DNA from: Chitinivorax tropicus | GTDB lineage: Bacteria > Pseudomonadota > Gammaproteobacteria > Burkholderiales > SCOH01 | NCBI RefSeq assembly: GCF_014202905.1 | Contig: NZ_JACHHY010000006.1 | Coordinates: 1 to 64,000, forward strand | DNA: 64,000 nt | Direction: 5' to 3' | Shown here: positions 1-7,852 of the stretch, in pieces | Numbering within the stretch: the first letter of the stretch is position 1 | How the letters are laid out: the number at the start of each line of letters is the position of its first letter | Notes under the pieces: generated by a model | The model's input: the letters and a program-made list of their open reading frames with translations, nothing else | Told to the model about the DNA's origin: nothing | Database searches by the model: none | Made by a program: the position numbers and the translations under genes

Positions 1-231
1 ATCCGCATTGTATGCCTCGTCAATAATCATCCAGCGCATCTTGCCCTGATGGGTGGCGGTGGCAATCATCGACAACTTTTGCCGCGTACCACCCACGGCA
101 TAGGCGACGGGTAGTTTGCCTGCGGGTGCGTCGTTGCGTCCGCGTACATCGGTATTGACCAGCGCTGTGTCCCCCCAGTGGATTTCCCCGCCTTCCGCCT
201 TGGCTTGTGCCTCAATCGTCTGAGGGCTGAA
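1..231 (-). pseudogene. IS630-family transposase fragment (truncated)
   Basis: A 77-codon open segment reads leftwards out of the window and matches the central part of IS630-type DDE transposases: a KAEGGEIHWGD stretch with the first catalytic Asp, then VNTDVRGR, AVGGTRQKLSMIAT and RWMIIDEAYNAD. Relatives usually read HWGDE; here the Glu codon after the Asp is missing. A TGA at 232-234 closes the frame, and the N-terminal helix-turn-helix region expected upstream is absent before the terminator at 305. The C-terminal part would lie left of the window. I take it as a dead remnant. No inverted-repeat end was identified. Confidence 0.75.
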
Positions 232-304
232 TCAATAGGCTTCACATGGGCAGCAGGTCTTTCACGGCCCATGCGGGAGTATGGCATGGCCCGTCGTTGA
301 ATGA

Positions 305-334
305 AAAAAGCGCTTCCGTTGGGAAGCGCTTTTT
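305..334. terminator. Bidirectional rho-independent terminator
   Basis: Perfect 13-bp stem: AAAAAGCGCTTCC at 305-317, loop GTTG, and GGAAGCGCTTTTT at 322-334. It has an A-tract on one side and a T-tract on the other, so it can work in both directions. It ends about 20 bp from the stop codon of the aminopeptidase gene on the minus strand and separates it from the transposase remnant. Confidence 0.85.
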
Positions 335-353
335 CGTGGAGCAGCAGCCCGCG

Positions 354-2171
354 TCAGCGGATGACAGGCTCGGTGGATCGCTGCAACCAGCTCAGGGCAT
401 CACCTGACACCAGTGGCGACAGGCGGCGGCGGACTTCCGCATGATAGTCGTTCAACCACGCCAATTCATCATCCCGCAATATGCTCAGATCCAGGCAGCG
501 GGTGTCGATCGGGCACAGCGTCAGGGTTTCAAAACGTAGGTATTCACCAAACTCACCTTGATCGCCGTCTACATTCAGCACCAGGTTTTCGATGCGGGCG
601 CCCCACTTGCCAGGACGGTAGATACCCGGCTCGATCGAGGTGATCATGCCGGGCTCCATGGCGGTGTGTGGCTCTGGCATGCCATAGCAGGAAATCACCT
701 GCGGGCCTTCATGGACATTCATGAAATAGCCCACGCCATGCCCAGTACCATGTCCGTAGTTGATACCAGCGGCCCAGATGGGTGCCCGGGCGATTGCATC
801 GAGCATCGGTGACTTCAAGCCACGCGGGAACTGCACCTGTGACAGCGCCAGCGTGCCTTTCAGCACCAAGGTGAAGTCACGTTTTTGCTCTGCAGAGGGC
901 TCGCCAATGGCCACCACGCGAGTGATGTCGGTGGTGCCGTTCAGGTATTGTCCACCCGAGTCGATCAGCAACAGACCCGATCCTTCGATGACCGCATGGC
1001 TGGCCTCGGTTGCGCGGTAATGGGGCATGGCGCCGTTGGCGTTGAACCCGGCAATGGTGCCGAAGCTCGGGCAGACAAAGCCTGGGCGGCGTGCTCGGGC
1101 GGCGGTGATCTGTTCATCGATGGTCACTTCGGTGATGCGCTCGTTGCCCAGGGCTTGTTCCAGCCAGCTGAAGAATTCACACAATGCCGCACCGTCCAGC
1201 TCCATGGCTTGGCGGACATGGGCGGCTTCTGCCGCCGATTTACGGGACTTGGCAAAGGTACTGGGGTTGACGGCCTCGATGACAGTGGTGGTGCTGGGCA
1301 CGGCTTGCAACAACCCTAATGTGACACGGCGCGGGTCGATCAGGATGGTGGTACCAGCAGGTAATGCGGCCAGGGCAGAGGGCGCTTCGTCATAGGGCTT
1401 CACAAGCACGCCATCACGCGCCAGCGTCGATGCCAACTCTGCAGAGACCTTGCCAGCAGCAACGAACAGGCTGACATCATCTGGCCCGATCAGCGCATGG
1501 GCAACGAACACGGGGTTATAGCTGACATCGGCACCACGCAGATTCAACAGCCAGCCGATGTCATCCAGCGTCGAGATGAAATGCCATTGCGCCCCTTTTT
1601 CCTGCATGGCTTGACGGATCGTCGCCAGGCGCTCTGTGCGTGACACGGTGGCGTAGGGTGGCAAATGCTCATAGATCGGCGTGGCAGGAAGGCTTGGGCG
1701 ACCTGGCCAGATGCTGTCGAGCAGATCGATCTGACTGTTGAGGCGCGCGCCTTTGGCCGTAAGCGCTTGCTCCAGCGTGCGTGCAGCAGCCAAACCCAAC
1801 ACCGCACCATCGACGCCGACACAGCCACTCGCCGGAACGTTGGCCGCAAGCCAGTCCACATGGTTGCTGGCAGCGGCAGATTGGATCTTCATCAGCCCAA
1901 TACCAGTGCCCACCAGCTCTGCCTCTGCCTGTACCCAATAGCGACTGTCCACCCATAAACCGGCAAATGATTGGGTGACAATCAGGGTTGCAACCGAGCC
2001 AGTAAAGCCCGACAGCCACTGACGGCCTTGCCAGCGTTCAGGCAGGTACTCCGAAATGTGCGGGTCGGACGATGGCACGAGATAAGCATCCAGCTGGTGC
2101 TGTTGCATGGCGTGGCGTAATTTCGTGATTCGATCACGAATGTGGGTGGCGGTGGGCATTGCGGTGTCCAT
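354..2171 (-). CDS. Xaa-Pro aminopeptidase (aminopeptidase P, family M24B), long form
   Basis: Cytosolic metallopeptidase removing N-terminal residues that precede proline. At 605 residues it is the long form, like eukaryotic XPNPEP1: two creatinase-like N-terminal domains (about 1-310), the pita-bread M24 catalytic domain (about 315-540) and a C-terminal extension. The metal ligands are all visible: LLIDSGGQY, NGTTDITR, GHGTGHGVG, SIEPGIY and RIENLV. I start at the ATG at 2171 because AGGAT lies about 9 nt upstream (2180-2184); the frame stays open to an ATG at 2249, but that adds a sequence unlike the family, and the ATG at 2159 has no ribosome site. It is transcribed alone, ending at the terminator at 305-334. 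Confidence 0.93.
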   Translation of the reverse strand: MDTAMPTATHIRDRITKLRHAMQQHQLDAYLVPSSDPHISEYLPERWQGRQWLSGFTGSVATLIVTQSFAGLWVDSRYWVQAEAELVGTGIGLMKIQSAAASNHVDWLAANVPASGCVGVDGAVLGLAAARTLEQALTAKGARLNSQIDLLDSIWPGRPSLPATPIYEHLPPYATVSRTERLATIRQAMQEKGAQWHFISTLDDIGWLLNLRGADVSYNPVFVAHALIGPDDVSLFVAAGKVSAELASTLARDGVLVKPYDEAPSALAALPAGTTILIDPRRVTLGLLQAVPSTTTVIEAVNPSTFAKSRKSAAEAAHVRQAMELDGAALCEFFSWLEQALGNERITEVTIDEQITAARARRPGFVCPSFGTIAGFNANGAMPHYRATEASHAVIEGSGLLLIDSGGQYLNGTTDITRVVAIGEPSAEQKRDFTLVLKGTLALSQVQFPRGLKSPMLDAIARAPIWAAGINYGHGTGHGVGYFMNVHEGPQVISCYGMPEPHTAMEPGMITSIEPGIYRPGKWGARIENLVLNVDGDQGEFGEYLRFETLTLCPIDTRCLDLSILRDDELAWLNDYHAEVRRRLSPLVSGDALSWLQRSTEPVIR

Positions 2172-2291
2172 ATTCAGGCATCCTGGCGATAATGACGACA
2201 AGCGAAGCCTAATTGCATTGCAAGTGGAGAGATAGGCACAGAACCCCACGAGCCTGACAATTCAGGACAAATCGTGTCAGCAGGACATAAA

Positions 2292-5276
2292 TCAGCTTGT
2301 TGCTTCGCGTAGGTGCTGCCGCCACCAATGCTCAAATTCGTCGGCGGAAAGAGGCGGGCAGTAGTAATAACCTTGTGCGGCATCACAACCACACGCCAGC
2401 AGGAACTGCCACTGTTCGGCTGTTTCCACGCCCTCAGCGACGACGATCAGCTTCAGGCTTTTCCCAAGGTTGATCATGGCCTTGACCACTGCCTCTGCAT
2501 CCGTGTTGGTGCCAATATCGTGGATCAGACTGATATCGACTTTCAACTTGTAGAAAGGTACCCGTTGTAGCATGCCCAGGTTGGAATAACCGGTGCCGAA
2601 GTCATCGATCACAATATCGCCACCGGTCTGACCCAAGGCGCCCAGCACGCCACCACGTCGCTCGCCATCGACCATGATGGTGTTTTCAGCCAGCTCGAAT
2701 TGTAGCGAATGGGCACCAAGGCCCATTTCCTGCATGATCGCATTGATATTACGGATGAAGTCGAATCGGCGCAGCTGGCGTGGTGAAATGTTGATGGCGA
2801 TGGGGGTGTTGGGGAGGCCACTTTTTTCCCAGATTTTTTGCTGCAGACAGGCTTGGCGCAACACCCAATCCCCCAGCTCACCCATGATGCCAATATCTTC
2901 GGCAACGGGCAGAAATTCCGCCGGATGCAGTAGCCCCCGGACAGGATGGCGCCAACGTAACAGCGCCTCCACACTGGAAACCTGACCGGTATGCATGGAG
3001 ATCTGGGGTTGGTAGCACAGCTCGAACTGCGACTGATCCAGCGCGGCGCGTAACACTTGTTCGGTGGCCAATCGCTCTGCCGCGCGAATGCTCATCTCAT
3101 AGGTAAAGAACTGGTAGTTGTTCCGCCCTTGCTCTTTGGCGAAATACAACGCTGCATCGGCAGTACGAGCCAGTGAGCTGCTGTCCATGGCGTCATCTGG
3201 GTACATGCTGATGCCAATGCTGGTCTGGACGGTGAGGGTATGGCTGTCCAACTGCATTGGCTCGGTCAAAGTCTTGATGATTTTTTCAGCCACATTGGCA
3301 ATGTCAGATGGCCCACTGATGTTGGTCAGCAGGATTACAAACTCGTCACCGCCCTGGCGGCTGACGGTGTCGGATTCACGTACACAACTGATCAAACGGC
3401 TGGCAACCTGCTTGAGCAGCAGATCACCAATGGCATGCCCCAGTGTGTCATTGACGTGTTTGAAGTGGTCCAGATCAAGGTATAACAAGGCCAATTTATC
3501 ACCACTACGGCTGGCATTGGCAATGGCCAGATCCAGCCGATCCCGCATGAGCATACGGTTTGGTAAGCCTGTCAGATAATCATGGTTGGCCTGATAGGAC
3601 AATTCCCTCGCCATCAGCCGGGTTTTACTGACATCCCGGAAGGCCACCACCCAGCCTTCCAGCTCCTGATGAGTGTCGATGATCGGGCTGGTATTGTATT
3701 CAATTGGTATACGGAACCCATGACGGGAGGCCAGCTGCGGGCTTTCTCTTCGCCCCCAGTCACCTGCGGGGGGCGGGCAGGTGATAAGAGGCTCCCCGTT
3801 TTCTTCATCGATCACCGTGAATACCTGATCCAGATACAACCCGACGGCGTCTTTGCTATACCAGCCCGTCATCCGTTCCGCTTGTGGGTTGAGCGATATC
3901 ACCTGCAGGTGTTGATCCACCGAGATCACACCGTCGGCAATGGATTTCAGGGTGGCCAATGCACTGTCCAACTGCTGCTGTGCCTGTTTGCGCTCAATGG
4001 CCAGTAATACCAAGGGTGCTTGGTGATCGACCAATGTCAGCGCCTCGGGCGAGGGGTGGCATGGTTCGCTGGTGTAGACCGCAAAGGTAGCCAACACCTT
4101 ACCGTCCCGATTGATCACCGGCGTAGACCAGCAAGCATGCAGCCCGACACCCAACACGATTGTCCGTATCGGCTCCCAGCGCGGGTCTTCAGCGATATTG
4201 GGCGAGATGGTCCGTTGTTTCAGCCAGAAAGCCGCCCCACAGGCTCCAAGCTGCTCCTCAATGGGCGCACCGGTGGCCAAGCGGCGATACACCTCGGGTA
4301 GGCTGGGGCCGATGCAACTCTTGAAAGTCAGATTGAGCTCGTCAATCAACATCACCGAACAGAATTCACCAGGCCTGCGCTGTTCATATTGTCGGCAGAT
4401 ATGGCCCAGAATCTCCGGCAAGGGGCGATGCTGAACTAGCATCTCCAGTACCTCGCGCTCAGATGCCTCCAGTATCTCGCTCAGTTTACTGCGGGTGATG
4501 TCCTCGATCGATGCAACAAACCCATGCATGCGACTATCAACAATCATGGCCCGGCTGATCAACCGAACCCACACGATTTCATGTCCCGGCAAATACATAC
4601 GGAATTGGCTGATACAGGGGAGCTGTTGCTTGACGGACATGCGCCATTCCAGCGCAACACGGGCCCGATCTTCCGGATGGACACTCTGCAACCAATTCTC
4701 ACCGGTCAGTTCGTGACTCAAACGCCCCGCCAACACCTCAAAAGTTGGGTTTGCGTGTTGGAGCAGGCCGTGTTTGTCAGCCAGGAAAATACCCGTACTG
4801 GAGCTGTTGTAGATAGCTTCGATTTGAGCTGATTTTTCACGTAACGCCAATTCATTCAGCTTCCGCTCCGTGATATCGGCCATGGTCAGGAAGACATGGA
4901 TATCCTGCTCAGGTGTGGCTAGTTTGGTAACGCACACCATCATCCATAATATCTCCCCTGATCGCTTATGCAGGCGGACATCCGAATGCGGAATATGTGC
5001 ACTTCTGCCCGTGTCGAGCATGCTGAGGACAATCGGGAGATCAATCGGGGCAACCAAGGCTGGGAACGGTTGTCCAATCAGTTCTTCAGGGTCGAATTCC
5101 AGCAGCTTGGCCATCCTGGGATTGACATACCTGATGATGCCATCTTTGTTGATAGCCCACAGCCCGTTGTGCAAGTGTTCAGCCAGCGTATTGAGATCAA
5201 TGGCCGGCGGGCCTGCCGAAATGGCAGCGGACATAATAGGCAACGAAGACATTGGGAAGATTTTCCCTGACGACAT
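2292..5276 (-). CDS. PAS-PAS-GAF-PAS-GGDEF-EAL cyclic-di-GMP signalling protein
   Basis: Large (994 aa) sensor that can make and/or break cyclic-di-GMP. Approximate domains: PAS 30-140, PAS 150-265, GAF 285-430, PAS 435-550, GGDEF 560-720, EAL 740-990. The GGDEF motif is intact at residues 642-646, with an RxxD product-inhibition site (R633-D636) five residues upstream. The EAL domain keeps E770 (EALLRW), the NIS motif, DDFGTGYS and AEGVE, so both activities look possible. There is no membrane segment or signal peptide, so sensing is probably cytoplasmic. Start is uncertain: the ATG at 5276 has GAAGGAA only about 3 nt away, while the ATG at 5252 has AGGGA about 10 nt upstream. Confidence 0.93.
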   Translation of the reverse strand: MSSGKIFPMSSLPIMSAAISAGPPAIDLNTLAEHLHNGLWAINKDGIIRYVNPRMAKLLEFDPEELIGQPFPALVAPIDLPIVLSMLDTGRSAHIPHSDVRLHKRSGEILWMMVCVTKLATPEQDIHVFLTMADITERKLNELALREKSAQIEAIYNSSSTGIFLADKHGLLQHANPTFEVLAGRLSHELTGENWLQSVHPEDRARVALEWRMSVKQQLPCISQFRMYLPGHEIVWVRLISRAMIVDSRMHGFVASIEDITRSKLSEILEASEREVLEMLVQHRPLPEILGHICRQYEQRRPGEFCSVMLIDELNLTFKSCIGPSLPEVYRRLATGAPIEEQLGACGAAFWLKQRTISPNIAEDPRWEPIRTIVLGVGLHACWSTPVINRDGKVLATFAVYTSEPCHPSPEALTLVDHQAPLVLLAIERKQAQQQLDSALATLKSIADGVISVDQHLQVISLNPQAERMTGWYSKDAVGLYLDQVFTVIDEENGEPLITCPPPAGDWGRRESPQLASRHGFRIPIEYNTSPIIDTHQELEGWVVAFRDVSKTRLMARELSYQANHDYLTGLPNRMLMRDRLDLAIANASRSGDKLALLYLDLDHFKHVNDTLGHAIGDLLLKQVASRLISCVRESDTVSRQGGDEFVILLTNISGPSDIANVAEKIIKTLTEPMQLDSHTLTVQTSIGISMYPDDAMDSSSLARTADAALYFAKEQGRNNYQFFTYEMSIRAAERLATEQVLRAALDQSQFELCYQPQISMHTGQVSSVEALLRWRHPVRGLLHPAEFLPVAEDIGIMGELGDWVLRQACLQQKIWEKSGLPNTPIAINISPRQLRRFDFIRNINAIMQEMGLGAHSLQFELAENTIMVDGERRGGVLGALGQTGGDIVIDDFGTGYSNLGMLQRVPFYKLKVDISLIHDIGTNTDAEAVVKAMINLGKSLKLIVVAEGVETAEQWQFLLACGCDAAQGYYYCPPLSADEFEHWWRQHLREATS

Positions 5277-5428
5277 TTTCCTTCAGTATAGTCTGAAATC
5301 TCAGTGGTTTACCCCGAACAAGGCAGGACACCGCGCCAAATGGCGTAAAACTAGCATTTGCAATGTCGGAAAGCTTGGCTAAGATGATGCACGGAATAGC
5401 ATCCCCACGCCCCGAAAAGGAGTACCCA

Positions 5429-5743
5429 ATGAAAGCAGTAATCATGATTTTGGCTGCGGTGACAGGAGTGGCTGCCAGCCAAACCATGGCCGCTGATGCG
5501 AAATTGTTGGCGCAAAAGTACAACTGCTTGTCCTGTCATGCGCCTGATAAGAAAGTGGTCGGGCCATCCTACAAAGACGTTGCCGCCAAGTACAAAACGG
5601 ACAAAACAGCGGAGGCCAAGCTGATTGCCAAAGTCAAGGCGGGCGGGAATGGCGTGTGGGGACAAGTTCCGATGCCTCCAAATCCAACCGTACCGGATGC
5701 GGATCTGAAAACTTTGGTGCAATGGATTTTGGCCACCAAGTGA
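5429..5743 (+). CDS. Periplasmic class I cytochrome c (c551/c552 type)
   Basis: 104-residue precursor with a signal peptide of about 21 residues ending in a TMAA site. The haem is bound at C33-x2-C36-H37 (CLSCH) and M82 in VPMPPNP is the likely axial Met, as in small electron-carrier cytochromes c551/c552. The ATG at 5429 is preceded by AAAAGGAG (5415-5422) at good spacing; an upstream ATG at 5363 would put residues before the signal peptide and is rejected. It is monocistronic, divergent from the c-di-GMP gene. Its redox partner cannot be told from the neighbours. Confidence 0.92.
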   Translation: MKAVIMILAAVTGVAASQTMAADAKLLAQKYNCLSCHAPDKKVVGPSYKDVAAKYKTDKTAEAKLIAKVKAGGNGVWGQVPMPPNPTVPDADLKTLVQWILATK

Positions 5744-5825
5744 TGCATGCGTGGCCGTGTCGTGAAAAGCGGCCAAAGTATAGCAGGGCAGGTAAGCTGA
5801 CTTTCAATTCATGACTGTATGTGAA

Positions 5826-5853
5826 TTTACTGTTGCAAAAACTGTCATATACT
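5826..5853 (+). promoter_or_regulatory. Possible sigma-70 promoter for dksA
   Basis: TTTACT (5826-5831), 16-bp spacer, TATACT (5848-5853), in an AT-rich patch about 100 bp upstream of dksA. Assigned only by resemblance to the consensus. Confidence 0.4.
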
Positions 5854-5950
5854 TATTGCATCATGCTGGATTCATCGGCTAATCTTTGCGACCGCCGAAC
5901 CCCGGCGGCGATACCGATATCAACCGGCGTCGCCACTGAGAAACTTACGG

Positions 5951-6376
5951 ATGCGTATGACCATGGCTAAGATGCTGACAGAACAAGATGTACTCAGTGA
6001 CACAAGCGGCGAGTACATGACGCCCGAGCACCTCGATTTCTTCAAGCGCAAGCTGTTGCAGATGAAGGAAGAGTTGATCAACAACGCTACCCAGACCAGC
6101 CAGCATTTGCAGGAACAGGAAGCCACGCCAGACCCGGCAGACCGCGCCACTCTGGAAGAGGAATACGCGTTGGAGCTGCGCACACGGGATCGTGAGCGCA
6201 AGCTGTTGCAGAAGATTGAGCAGGCAATCAATCGTATTGACAATGGTGAATATGGTTATTGCGAAGACACCGGTGAGCCGATCGGCCTGGGCCGTTTGAT
6301 TGCCCGTCCCACAGCAACTTTGTCGATCGAGGCGCAAGAGCGCCGCGAGCGGCTGAAGAAGCAATACGCTGACTAA
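5951..6376 (+). CDS. dksA: RNA polymerase-binding transcription factor DksA
   Basis: DksA enters the RNA polymerase secondary channel and acts with ppGpp on rRNA and amino-acid promoters. The 141-residue protein has the coiled coil (about 30-100) with the acidic tip DPADRA, matching the two Asp residues of the E. coli tip, and a C-terminal globular part. The zinc finger is altered: only C104 remains of the usual four cysteines, giving C104-x2-T107 and S125-x2-A128. This is the cysteine-poor class known in other proteobacteria, whose members need no zinc. Several in-frame ATGs (5951, 5957, 5963, 5972) are possible starts and none has a strong ribosome site. A Fur-family gene follows about 50 bp downstream. 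Confidence 0.95.
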   Translation: MRMTMAKMLTEQDVLSDTSGEYMTPEHLDFFKRKLLQMKEELINNATQTSQHLQEQEATPDPADRATLEEEYALELRTRDRERKLLQKIEQAINRIDNGEYGYCEDTGEPIGLGRLIARPTATLSIEAQERRERLKKQYAD

Positions 6377-6423
6377 CCCAATGGGTGGTGCCTGCGCCGA
6401 TGGCACCATCGGCGCACCGTAGC

Positions 6424-6864
6424 ATGTCCTCCAGTTACCGATTCTCAAGTGATCAGGATGCAAAAGCAGAGCTTCTGATCCGTAAAACCGGCCATCGTCT
6501 CACTGAATCCCGCAGACGTGTGCTGGGCTTACTCCTGCGCGGCGAACGCGCCTTGTCCCATACCGAGATCGAAGAAGCGCTGGCCAATGACGAGCCGATT
6601 GATCGCGTCACTTTATATCGCGTACTCGATTGGTTGGTTGAGCGGCAACTGGCTCACAAGATCGCTGGCGATGATCGGGTATGGCGTTTCCGTGTGGGGG
6701 CGGATGACGTGTCCCATCATCACGCCCATTTCAAGTGTGGCCGCTGCCATCGGGTCTTCTGCCTTGAAGACGTCTCACCTGCGGTCAAGGTACAGCTGCC
6801 GGATGGCTATTTGACCGAAGAGGTCGAAGTCACGGTCAAAGGTGTATGTGCAGACTGTAAATGA
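6424..6864 (+). CDS. Fur-family transcriptional regulator (Zur-like possible)
   Basis: Metal-responsive repressor of about 146 aa. The N-terminal winged helix carries RLTESRRRVLGLLL and DRVTLYRVLDWL. The C-terminal dimerisation domain has a His cluster (VSHHHAHF), CGRCHRVFCLED with a CxxC, and a terminal CADCK. Two CxxC pairs form the structural zinc site in this family. Which metal is sensed cannot be decided by eye. I prefer the ATG at 6424 because family members begin shortly before this helix; an upstream ATG at 6385 is also in frame. It lies just after dksA and probably shares its transcript. Confidence 0.88.
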   Translation: MSSSYRFSSDQDAKAELLIRKTGHRLTESRRRVLGLLLRGERALSHTEIEEALANDEPIDRVTLYRVLDWLVERQLAHKIAGDDRVWRFRVGADDVSHHHAHFKCGRCHRVFCLEDVSPAVKVQLPDGYLTEEVEVTVKGVCADCK

Positions 6865-6915
6865 GGGTATCGAGATCGTTTCAACCGATCCCGATGTTCC
6901 TCTGCCCCTCTCCAC

Positions 6916-7641
6916 TCAATCCCACTCTGGCATGGGCGCCAGTGGCAGCACGGCCAGATCGATATGTACACCGGTGAGCGTGCCATCCGCCGCATAGGTG
7001 CCAACCACGGCATAGCTGCCGTCTCCCCAGCCTGCATAACTGAGCATGACATTCTCACCATCTTGTGCATCCGGCAAGAGGACATTTGCCAAGCCCTCAC
7101 GTAATTCACCTGGATCAGCCAGACGAGCTTGCCAGGCATCGTCCTCGCCGCTGTCGAACAGCTCGAATTCCCAGTCCACTTCTTTGGGCGATGGCATCAG
7201 TCGCTCAATTGCATCTGCATCAGTGAACGCAACCGTGTTTTCATCCACCGACACCCCAATGAATTCATGATCTCCCAAGGCAGGAGCTTCCATATCTGGC
7301 GGAAGGGGGGATAGGAAGCGCCAACCAATCGAAGGCAGATCAGACAAGACAACTGATAGATAAGCCTCACGCGGCTGCGACCCATCTAACGCCTCACTGG
7401 TGTCGGCAATGGTGGCAATGACAGGATAGCAGCCCGGCGCTACCCTCACCTGAGGGTTACCAGACATGGCCAAGGTGGCAAATGGATCACATATCACCAA
7501 ACGGCCACTTTTCAGCCATAGCTGGCCACACTCAACGGTAAACAAGCGATATCGCAACACTTGCCCATCGGCGAACTGCCACTCAGCCACCTCATTACTC
7601 AAGGCTTTCCAACGATCATCGTGGATGGGGAGATACTGCAT
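6916..7641 (-). CDS. DUF4241-like protein
   Basis: 241-residue soluble protein without signal peptide or membrane segment. The features resemble DUF4241 proteins: an early VICDPFAT, a GCYPVIATIAD strand and a C-terminal ENVMLSYAGWGDGSYAVVGTY. The sequence is acidic. DUF4241 proteins have no established activity, though some occur near toxin or immunity genes; no toxin lies beside this one, so I assign no function. It is convergent with the Fur-family gene, with about 50 bp between them. Confidence 0.7.
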   Translation of the reverse strand: MQYLPIHDDRWKALSNEVAEWQFADGQVLRYRLFTVECGQLWLKSGRLVICDPFATLAMSGNPQVRVAPGCYPVIATIADTSEALDGSQPREAYLSVVLSDLPSIGWRFLSPLPPDMEAPALGDHEFIGVSVDENTVAFTDADAIERLMPSPKEVDWEFELFDSGEDDAWQARLADPGELREGLANVLLPDAQDGENVMLSYAGWGDGSYAVVGTYAADGTLTGVHIDLAVLPLAPMPEWD

Positions 7642-7852
7642 GGGTTGATTCCTTCACTGTCATGGCACGGTTGGCGCCATCGTATCCCACGCTGCTTCCT
7701 GCTGGCTACCTATTCGTCGTAGCCCTGAAACCGTCTCCGCAGCACCTGTTGGGCAAGGCGTACCCAACCTAGGCAGATGGCGCCCGCCAGGGACGATGCG
7801 AGGAGTCAGATGGTGGTCGGCTGATGCATTGGGGAAGCAGTAGCCTGGGCGG

